From Megamerina dolium (lineage: Eukaryota > Arthropoda > Insecta > Diptera > Megamerinidae), in contig OY978525.1 in the NCBI GenBank assembly GCA_963854835.1, positions 103,309,388 to 103,373,387 on the forward strand: a stretch of DNA of 64,000 bases. Reading direction: 5' to 3'. This document shows, piece by piece, positions 58,901 through 64,000 of this stretch. Position 1 is the stretch's first letter. Each line of letters begins with the position of its first letter. The position numbers were made by a program, and so were the translations under genes. The notes under the pieces are model-generated. The model was not told the origin of the DNA, did no database searches, and was given only the letters and a program-made list of their open reading frames with translations.

Positions 58901-61900
58901 TGTACATGTTCCCTCAATTGAAAATGTCGTGCTGCCTACTTATAGTATTTATTGTACATATATGTTCATGGTACTCGTACTTATAGGTATACAAATATAA
59001 TATTGTTTATTTGTATAAAATTTATTGATGATTTTTATTTGCATTTCTTTTGTAATAGTCAAAGTTGTATGCACTTGTGTAATTTTTTAGTTGGTTGAAC
59101 GAAGAAATTGTTTTTGGCTATATGCCAAGACCAGATTTATGCTATATGAATGCATATACATTTGCAAAAATTTGAAATAAATATACATGCAATTAATTTA
59201 ATAGCAGCATATGGACAGAGAAGAACAGGATATATAATAGTTTTCCTGAAAAGCATCCTTTTCTTCTTTGATCCTTTGAAAATTGCACTTTATTATTTAT
59301 AGAATTTTTCTGTGCCCTCTCAAATTGCATACTGAACAATGGCGCTCAACTCCATGTCACTCCATAGTTTTTGTTCTTTTTGTTTTTTTTTACATATGAG
59401 GGCGGTCCCTGAACTACCCGACTTAAGAAAGAAAACACGACAAATTTGGGAACATTTTTCTTTATTTCTCAATATAATCTCCTGTTAGCTCTATACACTT
59501 TTCCCAGAGATATTCTATAGATTCGATACCCTGTTTATAGTATGAACTGTCTAGCTCATTAAAATAGCCATCTACCGCAGACTCCATCTCTTTATTGTTT
59601 GCAAATTTTCTACCACCAAGCTATTTTTTCAAATTTGGAAATAGAATATAATCCGAAGGAGCTAAATCTGGCGACTAAGGTGCTTGCTGAAGCAATTCGA
59701 GCTTTAACTCATTGATTTAGGCCATCGCAATAGCTGATGTTGAACAACACTTTCTTTTTCGCCAAATGCGGCATTTATACTCGCCATCGATTGTTTTTCC
59801 TTTTAGAAGATAATCAATAAAAATTACCCCACGTGCATCCCAAAAAAACTGACGCTATAACCTTGCTTGCAGATGGAACTGCACGATTCTCCCCTTTCAG
59901 TAAACTGTTTTGACTGCTCCTTTGTCTCAGGTCTGAAGTGGTTGACCCATGTCACATCCATGGTTACGAATCGACGCAAAAACTCGGCTTTATTACTGTG
60001 AAACATCGTAAACACTCTATAGAAATATCTCCATGACGATGTTTTTGTTCTATTGTGAGTAAACGCGGCACCCATTTTGCATACAGCTTTTCATTTCCAC
60101 ATTTTGGGTCAAAATACGATATATAGCACTTTTTGCAATGCCTATAATTTCACCTAGCTCACGCACCTTCAGACGGCGATGATCCAATACCATTTTGTGG
60201 ATTTTCTTAACCGTTTCTGGCGTGGCCACCTCAATTGGTTACCACTACGGTGTTCATCTCGTTCGTACAACCACGTTTAAACTCTGCCACCCAATATTTT
60301 ATGGTTTTTAACGAAGGAGCAGACTCCCCCAGAGTAGAATCTAGTTCGGCTTTAATATTCGTTGGACTGAGACCTTTCAAATGAAAGTATTGAATTACAT
60401 AACGGTGACCAATTTTTTCGATGTTTACAAATTCACTGTGGTTTGTTTGATAAGGTTGCCACTTTTCACCAAAGTAATTTTTTTCAAACTACTGGTAGTC
60501 GGGTAGTTCTGGGACCACCCTCGTACATTTACCTATATGAATAAATTGTTGTTTGCATTTGTGTGCAAGTGTAAATGTGTTGATGTATTCAAAAAACTGG
60601 GTCAATAGGCAACCATTCCGTGTGATAGGAGTGATATCATCCAGGATGTTGGTGGTGGTGGTGGTGGTGGTAGTATGGTGTTATAAAATGTGAATTTAAT
60701 GTTAATAGCTGATTAAAAAATCATTTTCATCTATGATGATTTTTATAAAATGGCATATTTAAGTACTTGTGGCAAATTAATTTTTGAAATGTGCTAATAT
60801 TTCTTCATACTTACTAATCAATTGATTTATTTTCTTTTATATTCTTTTTCTATACCAACAGGGTAAGGTTTATCTTTTTGATAAAGTTTTCAAACCAAAT
60901 GCATCCCAAGAGAAAGTCTACAATGAGGCGGCTAAATCGATTGTCACGGATGTGCTTGCCGGCTATAACGGTACAATATTTGCCTACGGCCAGACATCGT
61001 CTGGTAAAACTCACACCATGGAAGGTGTTATCGGTGATACTGTAAAACAGGGCATCATACCGCGTATTGTCAATGATATTTTCAATCACATCTATACCAT
61101 GGAAGTGAATTTGGAATTCCACATTAAGGTCTCATATTATGAAATCTATATGGATAAGATTCGTGATTTGCTGGATGTATCCAAAGTGAATTTGAGCGTG
61201 CATGAGGATAAGAATCGTGTACCCTATGTGAAAGGAGCGACAGAGCGTTTCGTCTCATCGCCGGAGGATGTGTTCGAAGTCATTGAGGAGGGTAAATCAA
61301 ATCGACATATTGCTGTTACAAGTAAGTCGTAATACACTGCACTACATATGAGAAATAATAAATTGTCTAAATTGTGCGATATTTTCTATTTCAGATATGA
61401 ACGAACATTCTTCACGTTCCCATTCAGTATTTCTAATTAATGTAAAACAAGAGAATTTGGAAAATCAAAAGAAATTATCTGGTAAATTGTATCTAGTCGA
61501 CTTGGCTGGTTCGGAAAAGGTTTCAAAAACCGGTGCCGAGGGTACAGTACTGGATGAGGCGAAAAACATAAATAAATCCCTATCCGCTTTGGGTAATGTC
61601 ATCTCGGCTCTGGCTGATGGCAATAAGACGCACATACCGTATCGTGATTCGAAATTGACACGTATCCTGCAAGAGTCACTGGGTGGCAATGCACGCACAA
61701 CCATTGTTATTTGCTGTTCACCTGCCAGTTTCAACGAATCTGAAACCAAATCGACCCTAGAGTTTGGTCGTCGTGCTAAAACCGTCAAGAATGTTGTCTG
61801 TGTCAATGAGGAACTCACCGCCGAAGAGTGGAAACGACGCTACGAAAAGGAGAAGGAGAAAAATGCTCGTCTCAAGGGTAAAGTGGAGAAACTGGAATTG

Positions 61901-63775
61901 GAATTGGCACGTTGGCGATCTGGTGAAACGGTTACAGCCGATGAGCAAGTTAATATTGAGGATCTCATGGAGGCATCAACACCCAACTTGGAGGTGGAAG
62001 TTGTTGCAAACAATACTGGCCCAGTACCAGCAACACCGGCTGCCGGTCTGATGGTCGGGTCGATTAGCAACGATGAACGTGCACGCCTGGAAGCCGAACG
62101 TGAACGTCTCTATTTGCAATTGGACGAAAAAGACGAAGAAATCAACCAGCAGAGTCAATATGTTGAGAATTTGAAAGATCAAATTTTGGAGCAGGAAGAA
62201 CTTATTGCAAATGCACGTCGCGAGTACGAGGCATTGCAATCGGAGATGGCACGCATTCAGCAGGAGAATGAATCTGCCAAGGAAGAAGTGAAAGAAGTAC
62301 TGCAAGCGCTCGAAGAACTGGCTGTCAATTATGATCAGAAATCGCAAGAGATTGATACAAAGAACAAAGACATCGATGCACTGAATGAGGAATTGCAACA
62401 AAAGCAGACACTCTTGAGCACAACGACATCCGAGCTGCAGCAACTGAAGGATATGTCGTCGCATCAGAAGAAACGCATCAACGAAATGTTGGCAAATCTT
62501 TTGCGAGATCTTGCCGAAGTTGGCCAAGCACTTACCACTGGTGATTCTGCTATCGATATGAAAATGAACACCGTCCCCGGCAGTGATACAACAAAAGTTG
62601 AGGAAGATTTCACCATGGCACGTCTGTACATTAGCAAGATGAAGACGGAGGCTAAAAATATGGCACAACGATGCACCAATATGGAAACGCAACAAGTTGA
62701 CTCAAACAAAAAGCTTACCGAATATGAGAAGGATCTCGGTGAGTATCGTCTGCTGATCTCGCAGCATGAGGCCCGTATGAAATCGCTGCAAGAATCGATG
62801 CGCGAAGCGGAGAACAAAAAGCGTTCGCTTGAGGAACAAATCGATTCGTTGCGTGAGGAATGTGCTAAACTGAAGGCGGCCGAACATGTTTCGGCCGTAA
62901 ATGCCGAAGAGAAGCAAAAGGCCGAACAGTTGCGTTCGATGTTCGACTCGCAGATGGATGAATTGCGTGAGGCACATACTAAACAAGTCTCGGAATTGCG
63001 CGATGAGATCTTGGCCAAGCAACATGAGATGAGTGAGATGAAGGACATCCATCAGAAATTGATATTGGCACATCAACAGATGGCGGCCGACTATGAGAAA
63101 TTAAAGCAGGAAGAAGTTGAAAAATCAAACAAACTGCAAGATATTATTCTTACCAATGAGCGTCGCGAACAGGCGCGCAAAGATCTTAAGGGCTTGGAGG
63201 ATACAGTGGCGAAAGAGTTGCAGACACTGCATAACCTTAGAAAATTATTTGTGCAAGATTTACAGGTAAGTCAATGCGAGAATTTAATGCGCACGCTTAC
63301 ATGTATTTTCATTTGATTATTTCTCTTGTTAAAGGCACGCATAAAGAAGACGGTTATCAATGAGGATAGCGAAGATGATGGCGGATCGTTGGCACAAAAG
63401 CAGAAAATCTCCTTCCTAGAGAATAATCTCGATCAATTGACAAAGGTGCACAAGCAGTTGGTGCGTGATAATGCTGACCTACGCTGCGAACTGCCAAAAT
63501 TGGAGAAACGTCTACGTACCACCATGGAACGCGTAAAGGCACTCGAGACTGCGCTAAAAGAGGCCAAAGAAGGCGCCATGCGTGATCGCAAACGCTACCA
63601 ATACGAGGTGGATCGCATCAAGGAGGCGGTGCGACAGAAGCATCTTGGACGGCGCGGACCACAGGCACAAATTGCTAAGCCGATACGAGCCGGACAGGGG
63701 GCTGTTGCAATTCGTGGAGGTGGCAGTCATGTGGTGACTGGTCAAATGCCACAAGCTAGTGCTGTTAGTTCGTAA
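41727..63775 (+). CDS. Khc: kinesin-1 heavy chain, complete
   Basis: Coding exons 41727-41873, 60862-61321, 61395-63265 and 63335-63775, all joined at GT-AG sites in phase, give 972 residues, close to the 975 I recall for Drosophila. Motor domain about 1-340: P-loop GQTSSGKT at 92-99, switch [10 protein letters not shown] at 205-213, switch II DLAGSE at 238-243, then the [17 protein letters not shown] segment. The neck ([15 protein letters not shown]) leads into a long coiled-coil stalk for dimerisation and light-chain binding. The tail has the autoinhibitory IAK motif at about 939-941 ([11 protein letters not shown]). The protein carries vesicles, mitochondria and mRNPs toward microtubule plus ends in axons and oocytes. 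The start [19 protein letters not shown] matches the Drosophila N-terminus. The stalk segment after residue 390 and the last 20 residues are the most diverged from Drosophila. The first intron is about 19 kb; the other two are about 70 bp. Confidence 0.98.
43690..43986. repeat. (CA)n followed by a long interrupted (AT)n tract
   Basis: (CA)n at about 43694-43710, then about 275 bp of alternating AT with scattered CATA, GTATA and AAATA interruptions. It generates long Tyr/Ile ORFs on both strands, which are artefacts. Confidence 0.97.
45886..47069 (-). mobile_element. mariner element, copy A, defective
   Basis: Terminal inverted repeats share 'agaactacccgacct' (left near 45901, right reverse-complemented near 47044) and TA lies outside each end (45884-45885, 47070-47071). 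Minus-strand pieces in order: [20 protein letters not shown] (N-terminal helix-turn-helix), [18 protein letters not shown] (first D region), [20 protein letters not shown] (third D) and a C-terminal [16 protein letters not shown]. Frameshifts and stops separate them. About 1184 bp long. Same family as 59397-60522. Confidence 0.9.
48539..49387 (+). mobile_element. Tc1/mariner-superfamily element with internal deletion
   Basis: Ends match as inverted repeats: left 'tatagggtgatttttt' near 48538 and right reverse complement 'tacagggtaatttttaag' near 49385. The transposase begins [19 protein letters not shown], then jumps directly to [17 protein letters not shown] and continues [16 protein letters not shown] and [20 protein letters not shown]. 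Roughly 130 residues between the N-terminal DNA-binding part and the first catalytic D are missing, and later frameshifts occur. Hence non-autonomous. Confidence 0.85.
50936..51240 (+). pseudogene. Tc1/mariner-superfamily transposase C-terminal relic
   Basis: The frame reads [18 protein letters not shown], then [19 protein letters not shown] and [12 protein letters not shown] after shifts. These match the QDGATCHTA, DLTPLDYFLWGY and MLEKVVENW segments of the type of element at 48539-49387. Much degraded. Confidence 0.7.
51304..51640. repeat. tandem duplication, about 145-bp unit, piggyBac-like end sequence
   Basis: The block from 'gaataattttgtagaac' through 'agtgaaattttcc' is repeated with a 145-146 bp shift ('cactagctctctcatgaaag' at 51342 and 51488). 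A third partial start reaches 51640. Units contain TTAACCC or TTAATCC followed by a GGGTCGTTTTGACCC hairpin, a pattern seen at the ends of piggyBac-like elements. The assignment is tentative. Confidence 0.7.
53245..53420 (-). repeat. old SINE copy
   Basis: Collinear with the body of the SINE at 20694-21005: gagccattt...tgaacag, then tatgactttg, then tgacaaattgttactg, then gccaattgtttgcgacaa. Identity is low and the tRNA-like head is barely recognisable near 53380-53420. Confidence 0.6.
53885..54085. repeat. 30-bp minisatellite
   Basis: The motif 'gtaaacatagttgac' recurs at 53925, 53955, 53985, 54015 and 54045 (exact 30-bp period), with degenerate and shortened units at both ends. The unit is close to gacggcgaagaaagacacgt plus aaacatagtt. 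Two or more units occur in opposite orientation at about 54170-54225. Because 30 is a multiple of three, repetitive ORFs appear on the minus strand; I see no reason to call them genes. Confidence 0.92.
56400..57305. mobile_element. piggyBac-like MITE with TTAA target duplications
   Basis: TTAA at 56400-56403 and 57302-57305 flank an 898-bp element (56404-57301). Its ends are GGGGGTCTTCTACCTTG and the exact reverse complement CAAGGTAGAAGACCCCC. No transposase is encoded. TTAA target choice with clean duplications is diagnostic for the piggyBac superfamily. Confidence 0.88.
57585..57700 (+). repeat. duplicated SINE head
   Basis: Same sequence, including flank 'caaattgtactcgaccaac', as 57871-57980 (shift 286 bp): A box TAGCTCAGTGGTTTAGTG, then catctgatctgtcg and tttctttcgagcggtac. 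The body is absent. The shared flank shows this is a local duplication, not an independent insertion. Confidence 0.8.
57888..58165 (+). repeat. tRNA-derived SINE, second fuller copy
   Basis: Head with A box TAGCTCAGTGGTTTAG near 57913, body 'ggtacccacctgtcggcaag', 'aatttgctatggaaaagc' and 'ctgtgacaaagttta', then 'gagccctttagggcttata' and a (TTTA)n tail. Compared with 20694-21005 it lacks the stretch holding the B box, so the internal promoter is damaged. Confidence 0.85.
58108..58382 (+). repeat. 137-bp tandem duplication spanning the SINE tail
   Basis: The block from the SINE 3' end ('gcttataaatgccac' at 58141) through 'gtactcgacgaactcgactc' and 'aactttgcacac' recurs from 58278 on ('gcttataagtgtcac'), shifted by 137 bp with some substitutions. 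Confidence 0.88.
59397..60522 (-). mobile_element. mariner element, copy B, defective
   Basis: Same family and orientation as 45886-47069. Left end 'tgagggcggtccctgaacta' and right end reverse complement 'cgagggtggtcccagaacta', with TA at 59395-59396 and 60523-60524. Broken minus-strand frames include [19 protein letters not shown]. About 1126 bp. Confidence 0.9.
60649..60671. repeat. (GGT)n run
   Basis: About seven GGT units within the Khc intron, shortly before the exon 2 acceptor. Confidence 0.9.
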
Positions 63776-64000
63776 AGCGATTTCTTTTTTAATTTTATTG
63801 CAATGACTATTTTTTTTGTATGATTATTAAAATATGATTAACTCAGCAAAGGAGCAAGATAATGAAAATTAGATGAAAGAATCGATTTTAAAGAAACAAC
63901 AACAAAAAAAAAGCAAGACAACAAAAACGAAAGAAGAAAATAAACATCTAGCAAAACAAAATAAAAAATATATCTAATAAAATGAAAAAAAAAAACTGAA
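63776..64000 (+). other. Khc 3' UTR, start
   Basis: A-rich sequence after the TAA. AATAAA hexamers occur near 63939 and 63976; either could be a polyadenylation signal, or the UTR may run beyond the window. Confidence 0.7.

Larger units (their letters stand above)
41874..60861 (+). other. 19-kb first coding intron of Khc
   Basis: Donor GTAAGTA at 41874 and acceptor CCAACAG ending at 60861; the join reads [14 protein letters not shown]. The intron holds mariner, Tc1-like and piggyBac-like elements, SINE copies, satellites and duplications listed separately. No host exon was recognised inside. The stretches 41874-43690, 43987-45885, 47072-48538, 49388-50935, 51641-52648, 54226-56399 and 58383-59396 hold only AT-rich DNA with no supportable feature. 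Confidence 0.9.

Noticed and set aside
61976..63076. Long minus-strand ORFs opposite Khc
   Set aside because: Shadows of the coiled-coil coding sequence; the plus-strand protein is fully accounted for. The same holds for ORFs opposite Nup62 (39904-40392) and wcd (37418-38161).

Overview
This window is nuclear DNA of a higher dipteran fly. It is AT-rich and intron-bearing, with canonical GT...AG splice sites. Its kinesin heavy chain reads almost residue for residue like the Drosophila protein, and the transposon load is heavy (BEL/Pao, mariner, Tc1-like, piggyBac-like, a tRNA-derived SINE). A tephritid fruit fly or a relative fits best, but that placement is inference.

Layout. Positions 1-7 kb: AT-rich intergenic DNA with a mariner end at the left edge, one copy of a short inverted-repeat element and a possible small exon. 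Positions 7.07-16.65 kb: a complete BEL/Pao LTR retrotransposon on the minus strand. It has LTRs I read as identical, a 5-bp target duplication (CATTT), a primer-binding site matching tRNA-Tyr, an uninterrupted 1761-codon gag-pol, and a separate zinc-knuckle ORF in the position where an env gene would sit. Positions 16.7-30.8 kb: intergenic or intronic DNA holding mariner and Tc1-like relics, SINE copies, a MITE and a truncated LINE. Positions 30.8-35.8 kb: a plus-strand gene for a coiled-coil protein with a fibrinogen C-terminal domain. One of its introns contains a complete minus-strand gene for an ER protein O-glucosyltransferase (POGLUT2/3 or KDELC type, ending RDEL). Positions 37.6-40.4 kb: convergent wcd (UTP18, plus) and Nup62 (minus). 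Positions 41.7-63.8 kb: Khc, kinesin-1 heavy chain, complete in four coding exons. Its first coding intron is about 19 kb and is full of transposons, satellites and duplications.

The host genes have unrelated housekeeping roles: axonal and vesicle transport, nuclear pore, rRNA processing, ER glycosylation, and a secreted or surface fibrinogen-like protein. Only their arrangement is notable: a nested gene, a convergent pair with probably overlapping 3' ends, and a divergent Nup62/Khc pair. The most unusual object is the BEL/Pao element. Its third ORF repeats the triple zinc-knuckle layout of gag, carries a basic tract, has no sign of being an envelope, and starts 7 nt after a strong splice-acceptor-like sequence.
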